A stretch of 16,630 nucleotides of DNA from Acetobacteraceae bacterium (GCA_014377905.1 JACMOQ010000290.1:1-16630); one strand, 5' to 3'; positions 6,324-14,501 are shown, counted from the first letter of the stretch. Notes: generated by a model not told the origin, from the sequence alone. Program-made: numbers and translations.

Positions 6324-7152
6324 CATGTTTCGCGGCCTGCCATGGCTGCCACTTCTGGTGATCGCCGCTGTCGGCGTATGCGCGGCCGGAGGCGACGCGA
6401 TGCTGCCTTTCGATGCCAACGAACTGGATCTCGGCATCGCCTTCAAGCCGCCATTTTGGCTTGCGGGCGGGGACATGACCAATCTGCTCGGCGCCGATAA
6501 TCTCGGGCGCGACATCCTTAGCCGGATCATGGCGGGATCGCGGGTTTCGGTGATCGTGGCCTTTTACGCGATCCTGTTTTCCGGCGGAATCGGCGCGGCT
6601 ATTGGCATGATCGCCGGGTATTTCGGCGGCTGGGTTGATACGCTGCTGATGCGGTTGATCGAAATTCAGCAATCCGTTCCATCGATCGCGTTGGCGCTGA
6701 TCCTGGCGGCGGCGTTGGAGCCCGGCTTATCTACCGTGGTGGTGGTGATCGTGCTGACCTACTGGGCCTGGTACGCGCGCATCATCCGCGGTGAGATCAT
6801 GGCGCTCAAAGGCCGCGATTACATCGCCTTTGCCCGGGTGGCCGGCGTCGGCACGCCAACGATATTCGTCCGTCATTTGCTGTCCAATATTTTCAATACC
6901 CTGGTGGTGCTGGCAACCTTGCAGGTCGGGCAGGTAATCTTGTTTGAGGCATCGTTGTCCTTCCTCGGCCTTGGCATTCAGCAGCCCGATATCTCCTGGG
7001 GGCTGATGCTGGCAGACGCGCGTCAATACATCACCAACGCCTGGTGGGCGATTACCATGCCGGGGATTGCGATCATGCTGACCTGCCTCTCATCGAATAT
7101 TTTCGGCGACTGGTTGCGCGACCGGCTCGACCCGCAGTTGCGGCAACTCTGA
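6313..7152 (+). CDS. ABC transporter permease, DppC/OppC type
   Basis: The partner permease (279 residues) has the DppC hallmarks: the periplasmic sequence NLLGADNLGRDILSRIMAGSR after the first helix, then the GYFGGWVDTLLMRLIEIQQS segment and the coupling loop GRDYIAFARVAGVGTPTIFVRH. FEASLSFLGLGIQQPDISWG near the C-terminus is diagnostic. ATG 6313 has GAGG at 6302-6305, 7 nt upstream, and is preferred to the upstream in-frame ATG at 6274 and to ATG 6325. The gene starts inside the end of the DppB-type gene, and its stop shares one base with the next start (TGATG). Confidence 0.94.
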   Translation: MGASMFRGLPWLPLLVIAAVGVCAAGGDAMLPFDANELDLGIAFKPPFWLAGGDMTNLLGADNLGRDILSRIMAGSRVSVIVAFYAILFSGGIGAAIGMIAGYFGGWVDTLLMRLIEIQQSVPSIALALILAAALEPGLSTVVVVIVLTYWAWYARIIRGEIMALKGRDYIAFARVAGVGTPTIFVRHLLSNIFNTLVVLATLQVGQVILFEASLSFLGLGIQQPDISWGLMLADARQYITNAWWAITMPGIAIMLTCLSSNIFGDWLRDRLDPQLRQL

Positions 7153-8111
7153 TGCTGCTCTCAGTCAGGGATCTGCAAACCCATCTCCATCTTAAGCGCG
7201 GGGTGCTGCGCGCGGTTGATGGCGTGAGCCTCGATGTCGCCGAGGGGGAAACCCTGGGGCTGGTCGGCGAATCCGGGTCGGGCAAAACGCTCACCGGATT
7301 GTCGTTGCTGCGGCTGTTGCCGAAAGGCTCCGGCCGGATTGTCGGTGGCTCGATCAAGCTTGACGGCCAGGAACTGACCACACTTTCTGAAGCGGCGTTG
7401 GCCCGCGACATTCGCGGCCGCAAGATCGCGATGATCATGCAGGACCCGATGACATCGCTGAACCCGGTGTTTTCAATCGGCGATCAGGTAGGATCGCCGT
7501 TGCGTAACCACGATATTGCGCGGGGCGCCGCCCTACGCTCGGCGGTTGTCGATGTTTTGCAAAGGGTGCGCCTGCCGTCGCCGGCAGACCGGCTCGGCGA
7601 CTATCCGCATCAATTTTCCGGCGGCCAGCGCCAGCGTATTGTTGCCGCCATGGCGATCGGCTGCACCCCAAGGCTGTTGGTCGCCGATGAGCCGACCACC
7701 GCGCTCGACGTTACCATCCAGGTGCAAATCATCAATCTGCTGCGCAGTATCCAAGCCGATACCGGCGCTGGAATCATCTTGATCACCCATGATCTCGGGG
7801 TGGCGGCGAGCCTGTGCCGGCGCATCGCGGTGATGTATGCCGGACAAATCATCGAAACCGGGCCGGTGCGGGCAATCTACCGCAGTCCTTCGCACCCTTA
7901 TACCAAGGCCTTGCTGGCAGCGATCCCGCGCCTCGGCGCCAAGCGCGCCAGGCTTACCGCGATTGCCGGCCAGCCACCCAGCTTGATTGATCCGCCGACC
8001 GGCTGCCGCTTCGCCGCCCGCTGCACGCTTCGCATGGACAAATGCGCCGAGGCGCCACCGAATGTGACGCTGTCGGATGGCCACAGCGCCGCCTGCTGGA
8101 AGTTGGTCTGA
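7152..8111 (+). CDS. ABC transporter ATP-binding protein, DppD/OppD type
   Basis: This 319-residue ATPase powers import together with its DppF-type partner. Walker A is GESGSGKT (39-46), the Q-loop lies in MIMQDPMTSLNP (95-105 region), the signature is FSGGQRQRI (155-163), Walker B is LLVADE (175-180) and the switch His is H213. The C-terminal oligopeptide-type extension has the SPSHPYTKALLAAIP motif and the Cys-containing tail GCRFAARC with two further Cys residues, which in homologues can bind an iron-sulfur cluster. All key residues are present. The start is fixed by the TGATG overlap with the permease gene; upstream in-frame codons lie within that gene. Confidence 0.95.
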   Translation: MLLSVRDLQTHLHLKRGVLRAVDGVSLDVAEGETLGLVGESGSGKTLTGLSLLRLLPKGSGRIVGGSIKLDGQELTTLSEAALARDIRGRKIAMIMQDPMTSLNPVFSIGDQVGSPLRNHDIARGAALRSAVVDVLQRVRLPSPADRLGDYPHQFSGGQRQRIVAAMAIGCTPRLLVADEPTTALDVTIQVQIINLLRSIQADTGAGIILITHDLGVAASLCRRIAVMYAGQIIETGPVRAIYRSPSHPYTKALLAAIPRLGAKRARLTAIAGQPPSLIDPPTGCRFAARCTLRMDKCAEAPPNVTLSDGHSAACWKLV

Positions 8112-9055
8112 TGGCCGCAATGCTCGAACTGGCCGGCGTCACCAAGCATTACCGCACCAGGCACGGCGTGGTGCGCGCGGTGGAGAATGTTTCGCTGCGG
8201 GTCGAGCCGCGCACCACCATGGCGCTGGTCGGCGAAAGCGGCTGCGGCAAGACCACCATCGCCAAGATGATCCTGCAATTGGAGCAGCCAACATCGGGCA
8301 CGATCCACTTTGAAGGCCAGGATATCGCGACGATGGACCGCGCTGCCCTTCGCGCTTATCGCCGCCAGGTCATGGCGGTGTTCCAGGACCCGTATTCCTC
8401 GCTCAACCCGCGCCTCCGGGTCGGTACGATTATCGCCGAGCCGGTATTGGCGCATGAACGGAAATCCCGCGCCGAACTCGATAAAATTGTAGCAGAAGTG
8501 CTCGATGTCGTCGGCATGCCTGCCAGTGCCGCGCGGCTTTACCCGCATGAATTTTCCGGCGGTCAACGCCAGCGCATTGCCATTGCCCGTGCCTTGGCGC
8601 TGCGACCCCGGTTGATGGTGCTCGATGAACCGGTTTCCGCACTCGATGTTTCGATCCGCGCCCAGATCCTCAATCTGCTCGCCGATATCCAAGCCGAGTT
8701 TGGTCTGACCTATCTGATCATCGCCCATGACCTCGCGCTGGTGGAGCATTTCAGCAGCGATGTCGGTGTGATTTATCTCGGTTGCCTCGCCGAGGCCGGG
8801 CCGACCGAGCAGGTTTTCGCCGCCCCCCGCCATCCTTATACCAAAGCCCTGCTGGCCGCGGTGCCGCTGCCCGATCCCGACCATGTGCTGAGCGAGGCTG
8901 CCGCGACGGGCGAAATTGCCAGCGCGATGAACCCGCCCGCTGGCTGCCGTTTCCACCCGCGCTGCCCCTATGTGATGGATGTCTGCCGGGTGACCGCCCC
9001 GGTTCTGGCCGGCACCCCGCATGCGACATCATGCCATTTGCCGGTCATTGACTGA
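8111..9055 (+). CDS. ABC transporter ATP-binding protein, DppF/OppF type
   Basis: The second ATPase (314 residues) has Walker A GESGCGKT (41-48), Q-loop FQDPYSSLNPR (91-101), signature FSGGQRQRI (148-156), Walker B LMVLDE (168-173) and switch His206. The C-terminal part includes APRHPYTKALLAAVP and the tail PAGCRFHPRCPYVMDVC with conserved cysteines. It starts on a TGATG overlap with the previous ATPase gene, so the four transporter genes form one coupled unit. It is followed directly by a strong hairpin and then by the monooxygenase gene. With four intact components but a broken binding-protein gene, the transporter would need a binding protein from elsewhere in the genome. Confidence 0.95.
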   Translation: MAAMLELAGVTKHYRTRHGVVRAVENVSLRVEPRTTMALVGESGCGKTTIAKMILQLEQPTSGTIHFEGQDIATMDRAALRAYRRQVMAVFQDPYSSLNPRLRVGTIIAEPVLAHERKSRAELDKIVAEVLDVVGMPASAARLYPHEFSGGQRQRIAIARALALRPRLMVLDEPVSALDVSIRAQILNLLADIQAEFGLTYLIIAHDLALVEHFSSDVGVIYLGCLAEAGPTEQVFAAPRHPYTKALLAAVPLPDPDHVLSEAAATGEIASAMNPPAGCRFHPRCPYVMDVCRVTAPVLAGTPHATSCHLPVID

Positions 9056-9076
9056 CCAGGGGGCATTCCCCCCTGG
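9056..9076 (+). promoter_or_regulatory. GC-rich hairpin between transporter and enzyme genes
   Basis: CCAGGGGG (9056-9063) pairs perfectly with CCCCCTGG (9069-9076) around a CATTC loop, starting on the base after the ATPase stop codon. There is no T-run after it, so it is not a classical intrinsic terminator. It could be a partial terminator or an RNA-stability element that lowers expression of the downstream genes or protects the upstream message. Confidence 0.5.
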
Positions 9077-9100
9077 CTCGGGCCGGCCTATGATCACCCC

Positions 9101-9106
9101 AGGAGG
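9101..9106 (+). promoter_or_regulatory. Strong Shine-Dalgarno of the monooxygenase gene
   Basis: AGGAGG stands 10 nt before ATG 9117. It decides this start over the in-frame ATG at 9090, which lies upstream of the site. This is the strongest ribosome-binding site in the operon, and the gene is the only internal one that does not rely on an overlap with its upstream neighbour. Confidence 0.65.
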
Positions 9107-9116
9107 GTCCTCACGT

Positions 9117-10142
9117 ATGACCGCGAAACGATTGGGCTTCTTTTCCCGCCTGCTTGATCAAACCGACGCTGCCAGCCGCTACCGCTTGGCAACCGAACAG
9201 TTTGTCCATGCCGAACGGCTGGGCTTCGACAGTGCCTGGGTCGCCCAGCATCATTTTTTCGAGGATGAAGGCGGGCTGCCGTCACCGTTCGTGCTGCTCA
9301 GCCACATTGCAGCCCACACCTCCACCATCCGGCTCGGCACCGGGATCATCACGCTCGCGCTGGAAAATCCGTTGCGGGTGGCGGAAGACGCGGCGGTGTT
9401 CGATCTGCTGTCGGATGGCAGGCTCGAACTCGGGGTCGGCTCGGGCGGCAATCCGCAGGCTTTCCCGCCTTTTGGGTTGGAAAACGCCGGCCGGACTTCG
9501 GTTTACGTGCAGAACATGATCGCGATGCGCGCTGCCTTGCGTGGCGATAGCCTTGGGGGTGCGGCGCAGCTTTACCCCGCCGGCCCGCAATTGCTCGATC
9601 GCATCTGGCAGGCGACGTTTTCGCTCGACGGCGGCAGGCGAGCCGGGCTGGATGGTGACGGGCTGATGCTGTCGCGCACCCAGCCGCGCCCGGCCGCCAC
9701 CCCCCAAGCCAGCCTGACCGACATTCAGGACCCGATCATCGACGCCTATCTCGCCAATCTACCAGCCGGGCGCACCCCCCGCATCACCGGGTCGCGCACC
9801 TTGTTTGTCGCCGATAGCCGCGATGAAGCACGGCGCTACGCCGACGCAGGCCTGCGCCGGCACGATGCGCGGATGAAGGGCTTGGGCCGCGGCCTGACCG
9901 GCGAAACCCTCGATGAACTGATCGCCTCGACCGACAGCTATGTCGGTACAGTTGATGAGGTGCTCAGCGCATTGCGCCGCGACCGCACCCTCGACCGGGT
10001 GACCGATCTGGTCTTCCAGGTCCATTCCATTGACCCGCCACATGCGCTGATCCTGCGCTCGCTCGAACTCATCGCAACCGAGGTCGCGCCCGCCTTGGGC
10101 TGGCACCGAAACCAGGCCCGCCAGTTGCAGGCAGCCCAATGA
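9117..10142 (+). CDS. Putative FMN-dependent luciferase-like monooxygenase (KPN_01858-like)
   Basis: This 341-residue protein is a luciferase-like (LLM) flavin monooxygenase, a TIM-barrel enzyme that uses reduced FMN and O2 supplied by a separate reductase. Family features are LGFDSAWVAQHHFF (35-48), the strand IRLGTGIITLALENPLRVAE (71-90), and AVFDLLSDGRLELGVGSGGNP (93-113), where the flavin phosphate is bound. The C-terminal third has the usual SYVGTVDEVLSAL segment. From memory it resembles the subgroup named after KPN_01858, defined by being encoded beside a peptide-type ABC transporter and CMD-domain proteins; that context is exactly what is seen here. The substrate is unknown, and no flavin reductase gene lies in the window. 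It ends in an ATGA overlap with the next gene. Confidence 0.85.
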   Translation: MTAKRLGFFSRLLDQTDAASRYRLATEQFVHAERLGFDSAWVAQHHFFEDEGGLPSPFVLLSHIAAHTSTIRLGTGIITLALENPLRVAEDAAVFDLLSDGRLELGVGSGGNPQAFPPFGLENAGRTSVYVQNMIAMRAALRGDSLGGAAQLYPAGPQLLDRIWQATFSLDGGRRAGLDGDGLMLSRTQPRPAATPQASLTDIQDPIIDAYLANLPAGRTPRITGSRTLFVADSRDEARRYADAGLRRHDARMKGLGRGLTGETLDELIASTDSYVGTVDEVLSALRRDRTLDRVTDLVFQVHSIDPPHALILRSLELIATEVAPALGWHRNQARQLQAAQ

Positions 10143-10714
10143 GCCAGCCAGATGTCATCGATCTGCTGGTCGGCATTACCGCCGGTTGCCATCTCGACGG
10201 GCTCCGTGCCCAGCGGGTGCAGGCGCGCGACAATGCCCAGGCAAGCTATCTCGCATTGTTTCATCCGGCCGAGCCGGTTGATATCAGCCTGGTGGAACGC
10301 TACGCGGTTGCGGTGTTCGTCGCAGGCCTCCACCGCCAGCCCGCCATCACCGCCTTTTATCGCGCAGGCTTGGCGGCCCAGCCCGACCTCCGCCTGATGC
10401 TCGACGCCGAAATCGCGCGCGGCGCCACCGCCGGCCCATATGGGCATTATCCCGCCGGCCCGCTCAGCGCGGAAGACAAAGATGGCCCGACCTTCACCGC
10501 GATCACCGATGTCGGGCCACGCCTCGCGGCAGCGCTCGCCCATGCGCACATGCTGGTGTTCCACCCGCGCGATGCCTCGGCGGACGCATTGCGCACACTC
10601 GAAGCCGCGGCGTGGTCGGCCACCGGCATTGTCACCTTGTCGCAACTCGTTGCGTTTCTGAGCTTTCAGATCCGCGTCATTATCGGGCTGCGCGCCCTTG
10701 CGAAGGCCAGCTGA
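10139..10714 (+). CDS. CMD-domain protein without redox cysteines (Avi_7170-like)
   Basis: The 191-residue product looks like a carboxymuconolactone decarboxylase (CMD/AhpD) fold protein of the kind named after Avi_7170, which accompanies the luciferase-like enzyme above in related clusters (recalled, not searched). Helices such as LVERYAVAVFVAGLHRQPAI (51-70) and the C-terminal LSQLVAFLSFQIRVIIGLRA (167-186) match the fold's dimer helices. The CxxC pair of AhpD is missing: the only cysteine is Cys17. It therefore cannot run the normal AhpD disulfide chemistry and may be a partner subunit of the next gene's product or bind a ligand. It is coupled to both neighbours, by ATGA at its start and TGATG at its end. 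Confidence 0.75.
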   Translation: MSQPDVIDLLVGITAGCHLDGLRAQRVQARDNAQASYLALFHPAEPVDISLVERYAVAVFVAGLHRQPAITAFYRAGLAAQPDLRLMLDAEIARGATAGPYGHYPAGPLSAEDKDGPTFTAITDVGPRLAAALAHAHMLVFHPRDASADALRTLEAAAWSATGIVTLSQLVAFLSFQIRVIIGLRALAKAS

Positions 10715-11280
10715 TGTCCAGCCATCCGACAAATTTCACCCAGGCCCAGCTCGACTGGCTGCCCTGGCTGCCGCCCTTGCCGGCCGAAGATCTCACCCCG
10801 CGCCATTGGGACGGGCTGGTCGATCCGGCCCGCGCCAAATCGGCCTATTTCATGTTGTTGGCGCGCGATCCGGATATTCTTGGCGCCCGCACCCGCACTG
10901 ACAAGGACATATTCTACAACCAAAATGCTGGCCTGCCGCGCGCCGAGCGCGAACTCGCGGCGGCGGCGACTTCGCGACTGAATGGCTGCATTTATTGCGC
11001 ATCGGTCCACGCCCGCTTCGCCAGCCATTTCTCCAAACGCAGTGCCGATGTTGATCGGTTATTGGCCGAAGGCGTGGAAGTTGATCTTGACCCGCGTTGG
11101 AATGCGGTGGTGGCAGCCTCGGTCGCGCTCACGGAAACCCCGACAGGATTCGGGGTCGCCGATATTGCCGCCTTGCGAGCGGTCGGACTGGATGATCTCG
11201 CAATTGCCGACGCGATCCACGGCGCGGCGTTTTTCAACTGGGCGAACCGTTTGATGCTGTCATTGGGCGAGCCTGGATAG
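10714..11280 (+). CDS. AhpD-like alkylhydroperoxidase domain protein (Avi_7169-like)
   Basis: This 188-residue protein has an exact AhpD active-site pattern: Glu80, Cys92, Cys95 and His99 with the spacing E-x11-C-x2-C-x3-H (GCIYCASVHARF). AhpD-type proteins reduce peroxides or act as disulfide relays. The length and the N-terminal lead LDWLPWLPPLPAEDLTPRHW fit the peroxidase-related group represented by Avi_7169. Encoded third after the monooxygenase, it could remove a hydroperoxide product or a flavin-derived peroxide, or act on the substrate itself. It starts on a TGATG overlap and ends the operon; 21 bp separate it from the convergent kinase gene, and no terminator is visible there. Confidence 0.87.
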   Translation: MSSHPTNFTQAQLDWLPWLPPLPAEDLTPRHWDGLVDPARAKSAYFMLLARDPDILGARTRTDKDIFYNQNAGLPRAERELAAAATSRLNGCIYCASVHARFASHFSKRSADVDRLLAEGVEVDLDPRWNAVVAASVALTETPTGFGVADIAALRAVGLDDLAIADAIHGAAFFNWANRLMLSLGEPG

Positions 11281-11301
11281 CGGCGGGACGTAATACCTTG
11301 C

Positions 11302-12645
11302 CTATTCCGGCACCCCAGCCGCCGCCAAAGCCGCCGTTTGTCGCGCCAGCAAACCTGCCTCCGACCAGCCCTCGACCAGTTCATTAAACAACCTGCACCA
11401 GTTCAATTCCGCCCCCATGCGGAAGAACACACTGCCGAGGCCGATGGCGCTTCTGTCCATCAGCACGAACTCACGCGGCGGCCGCACGCCGCCGGTGCGC
11501 TTCAGCCCGGCATGCACGCGGGCAGCCACCGCCTGGCCAAAGCGCGGGTCGTCAGTTTCGCTGATGCGGCGCACCCGATCCTGCAACAACGGTTCATAAA
11601 GGAAGCGCGCCCATTCACCGAGCACCTCAACCTGCTCATCGCTGAGGTTGGTGAACCCCCACGACATATAGGCCCGTCGGGCTTTGTCGTTGTCGGCGTC
11701 GCGCACCGCCTCGTAAAGTTCCAGCACCCCGCGGACAAATTTTGACGGAAACACCCGAACCACCCCGAAATCGAGCAGGTTCACCGTGCCATCGGGCCGC
11801 ACCTGATAATTGCCAAGATGCGGGTCGCCATGGATGATGCCGTAATGATAAAACGGCACATACCAGGCGCGGAACAGCGCCTCGGCAATGCGGTTACGTT
11901 CGTCCTGCGGCGGATTTTCCTCCAGTCGCAGCGCCAGCGATCGGCCTTCGAGCCAAGACATCGTGAGCAGGCGCTTGGTCGAAAGCTCCGGCACCGGGGT
12001 CGGAACATGCACGGTCGGTGTCTCGGCGAGCATGGCGCTGTAAAGCCGCATATGGGCGGCTTCGCGGACATAGTCGAGTTCCTCGCGCAGGCGTTCGGCG
12101 AGTTCGGCGTAGATGTCGTCGTGCTGAATGGCGCCGTCCATGCGATGATAAATCGCCATGGCGAGCTTCAACTGGCGCAGATCGGCATCCATCGTGCTGG
12201 CCATGTCGGGATATTGCAGCTTGCAGGCGACCTCTCTGCCGTCATGCAGGGTTGCGCGATGAACTTGCCCGAGGGATGCGGCGGCCGCGGCCACCTGGTC
12301 GAATTTGGCAAAACGATTTTGCCAATCGGGGCCGAGTTCGCCCAGCATCCGGCGGCGGACGAAATTGCCGCCCATTGGTGGCGCGTTAGCCTGCAACTGC
12401 GCCAACTGGTCGGCATATTCCGCCGGCAGCGCGTCCGGCACGGTCGATAGGAACTGTGCGACCTTCATCAACGGGCCTTTCAGCCCGCCAAGAATGGTCT
12501 TGAGGTCCTCGGCATGGCTGGCGCGGTTGGTCTTGATCCCGAACGCACGTTCGCCGATCACCCGGGCCGCGATCCCGCCCACTGCGCTCGAGGTGCGGGC
12601 GAAGCGCATCGCCTCGCCGAACAGGCTGCCACGATCCTCGGTCAT
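11302..12645 (-). CDS. ABC1/UbiB-family atypical kinase
   Basis: This 447-residue protein belongs to the ABC1 (UbiB/COQ8/ADCK) atypical kinase family, many members of which support ubiquinone synthesis or other membrane lipid tasks. Seen in order: a KxGQ-type motif in the variant form KVAQ (61-64), the Ala-rich loop replacing the glycine loop (AAAAASLGQVHRA, 119-131), the nucleotide-binding Lys142 in VACKLQYP, the catalytic loop HGDPHLGN (272-279) and the metal motif LDFG (291-294). No C-terminal membrane helices like those of UbiB are evident, so it is the soluble COQ8-like sort rather than E. coli UbiB itself. Its start overlaps the pepF stop as ATGA, suggesting co-expression with the peptidase. 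Confidence 0.9.
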   Translation of the reverse strand: MTEDRGSLFGEAMRFARTSSAVGGIAARVIGERAFGIKTNRASHAEDLKTILGGLKGPLMKVAQFLSTVPDALPAEYADQLAQLQANAPPMGGNFVRRRMLGELGPDWQNRFAKFDQVAAAAASLGQVHRATLHDGREVACKLQYPDMASTMDADLRQLKLAMAIYHRMDGAIQHDDIYAELAERLREELDYVREAAHMRLYSAMLAETPTVHVPTPVPELSTKRLLTMSWLEGRSLALRLEENPPQDERNRIAEALFRAWYVPFYHYGIIHGDPHLGNYQVRPDGTVNLLDFGVVRVFPSKFVRGVLELYEAVRDADNDKARRAYMSWGFTNLSDEQVEVLGEWARFLYEPLLQDRVRRISETDDPRFGQAVAARVHAGLKRTGGVRPPREFVLMDRSAIGLGSVFFRMGAELNWCRLFNELVEGWSEAGLLARQTAALAAAGVPE

Positions 12646-14417
12646 GCCGGCAGCTTTTCGAGTTCGTCGATGAAGCCGGAAATAATATCGAGGCCTCGTC
12701 GCCAGAAGCCGGGATCGGACGCATCCAACCCGAACGGCGCCAGCAATTCCTTATGCCGCATGGTGCCGCCGGCGCGCAGCATCGCCAGGTATTTTTCAGC
12801 AAATCCCGGATGCCCGGACTGATAGACCGCATAAAGCGCGTTCACCAGGCAATCGCCAAACGCGTAAGCGTAAACATAGAACGGCGAATGGATGAAATGC
12901 GGCACATATGCCCAGAACACATGGTAGTCCGGGGTGAATTCAAACGCCGGCCCGAGGCTTTCGGTCTGCACCTGCATCCAGATTTCACCGATCCGGTCCG
13001 GCAGCAATTCCCCCCCACGTCGTTCGTCATGCAGCAGGGTTTCGAACCGATAGAACGCGATCTGGCGCACCACGGTGTTGAGCATATCTTCGACCTTGCC
13101 GGCCAGCATGATGCGGCGGCGTTTCGGATCGGTTTCAGCGTCCAATGTTGCCCGGAAGGTCAGCATCTCGCCAAACACGCTGGCGGTCTCGGCGAGCGTC
13201 AGGGGCGTCGATGAGTTGAAATAACCCTGGTCGGCTGCCATGATCTGGTGCACGCCATGGCCGAGTTCGTGCGCAAGCGTCATCACATCGCGGGTTTTGC
13301 CGTGATAATTCAGCAGCAGATAGGGGTGGGCGGACGGCACCGTGGGATGGGCAAAGGCGCCGCCGGATTTGCCGGGCCGCGGCGGCACGTCAATCCACGG
13401 ACTGTCAAAGAAGCGCTTGCCAAGGTCGGCGAGTTCCGGCGAGAACGCGCCATAGGCATCAAGCACCCGCTTCTGCGCTTCCAGCCATGGGATTTCACGA
13501 TCGTCATCGCCCGGCAATGGCGCGTTGCGATCCCAATGCTGCAATTTCGCCAGGCCAAGCCATTTCGCCTTCATCGTGTAATAGCGATGCGACAGGCGCG
13601 GGAAATCACCGACCACGGCTTGGACCAGCCCCGCCACCACCTCGTCTTCGACCATGTTGGCGCGATTACGCGCGCTCGCAGGCGTCGGGTAATGGCGCCA
13701 GGTGTCGATGATTTCCTTGTCTTTGGCCAAGGTGTTGGTGATCAGCGCAAACAGCTTCTCGTTCCGCTTGAAAGCCTCGCCAATCGCATGCCCGGCAGCC
13801 TCACGGGTCGCCCGATCGGTGTCGGACAGTTTGTTGAGCACCGCCGATACCGTCAAATCCTCGCCGTTCATCACCACCCGCATCCCGGCGATGGTTTCGT
13901 CAAACAGCCGGCTCCAGGCGCTGCGCCCGGTAACTTCCTTTTCGTGCAGCAGCTTTTCCATCTCGTCCGACAGCTGATGCGGCCGGAAGACCCGCAGATC
14001 GCGCAGCCAGGATTGCCAGCGCGCCATCTCTGGTCCGGTCTTGGCGGCCAGCACCGCGTCATCCATCCGGTTGAGTTCGAGGCTGAAAAAGATCAGGTGG
14101 CTCGAAATCCCGGTCACCCGTTCCTGCATCGACTGATAGAACTTGCCGTTGGCAGCGTCCGTCGAGTCGGCGGCGAACAGCAACTGGGCGTACGACATCA
14201 CCCGGCCCATCACCTCCTCGATCGCTTCGATGGCAGCGATCGCCGCCGCCAGCCTTGCGCCGTTCAGCCCCGCCAGTTTGCCGGCATACTTCGCCGCGAA
14301 CGCCTTGGCATCAGCCTCGGTTTTATTCAGGTCGCGTTCCAAAGCAGGGCTGTCAGGTGCGGCGTAGAGGTCCGAAAGGTCCCAGATCGGCAGAATTGCG
14401 GCGGCTCCGTCGGGCAT
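12642..14417 (-). CDS. pepF: M3 family oligoendopeptidase F
   Basis: Oligoendopeptidase F is a cytosolic zinc peptidase that cuts short peptides. The 591-residue product has the M3 zinc motif HELGH (383-387) and the third ligand Glu410 in LAETASVFGE, followed downstream by the substrate-binding HSPFYVYAYAFGD segment near the C-terminus. The N-terminal helical part LPIWDLSDLYAAPDSPALER is typical of the PepF/M3B group. The frame is open to an ATG at 14474, but ATG 14417 is chosen: the upstream codons encode a non-family segment with no ribosome-binding site, while AGGA lies 11 nt before 14417. It is coupled to the ABC1 kinase gene downstream and divergent from the acyl-CoA ligase gene. Confidence 0.93.
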   Translation of the reverse strand: MPDGAAAILPIWDLSDLYAAPDSPALERDLNKTEADAKAFAAKYAGKLAGLNGARLAAAIAAIEAIEEVMGRVMSYAQLLFAADSTDAANGKFYQSMQERVTGISSHLIFFSLELNRMDDAVLAAKTGPEMARWQSWLRDLRVFRPHQLSDEMEKLLHEKEVTGRSAWSRLFDETIAGMRVVMNGEDLTVSAVLNKLSDTDRATREAAGHAIGEAFKRNEKLFALITNTLAKDKEIIDTWRHYPTPASARNRANMVEDEVVAGLVQAVVGDFPRLSHRYYTMKAKWLGLAKLQHWDRNAPLPGDDDREIPWLEAQKRVLDAYGAFSPELADLGKRFFDSPWIDVPPRPGKSGGAFAHPTVPSAHPYLLLNYHGKTRDVMTLAHELGHGVHQIMAADQGYFNSSTPLTLAETASVFGEMLTFRATLDAETDPKRRRIMLAGKVEDMLNTVVRQIAFYRFETLLHDERRGGELLPDRIGEIWMQVQTESLGPAFEFTPDYHVFWAYVPHFIHSPFYVYAYAFGDCLVNALYAVYQSGHPGFAEKYLAMLRAGGTMRHKELLAPFGLDASDPGFWRRGLDIISGFIDELEKLPA

Positions 14418-14501
14418 GATGTGCGAGGTCCTGTGTTGCTCGGTGCTCGCTCTCATGTAGGGTAGGGAGCGCATTGCGCAAAGGGTGGGGGAGACAGGAA
14501 A
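14418..14501. promoter_or_regulatory. Divergent promoter region pepF / acyl-CoA synthetase
   Basis: These 84 bp must carry the promoters for both the minus-strand pepF-kinase pair and the plus-strand ligase. Only weak candidates are seen: on the plus strand TTGCTC with TAGGGT 16 bp later (14435-14462), and on the minus strand TTTGCG with TACATG 17 bp later. The two overlap, so expression of the two units may be linked. Neither box pair is strong. Confidence 0.3.

Noticed and set aside
7898..9022. Minus-strand open frame of 374 codons opposite the second ATPase gene
   Set aside because: The plus strand carries complete Walker and signature motifs in coupled genes; the antisense reading has no family signal.
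9056..9076. Intrinsic terminator ending the transporter operon
   Set aside because: The stem is good but no T-run follows, and the enzyme genes after it have no visible promoter of their own, so read-through is more likely.
13248..14465. Long plus-strand open frame (405 codons) opposite pepF
   Set aside because: It is Arg/His/Gly-rich without recognisable domains; the opposite strand encodes a complete M3 peptidase with HELGH.
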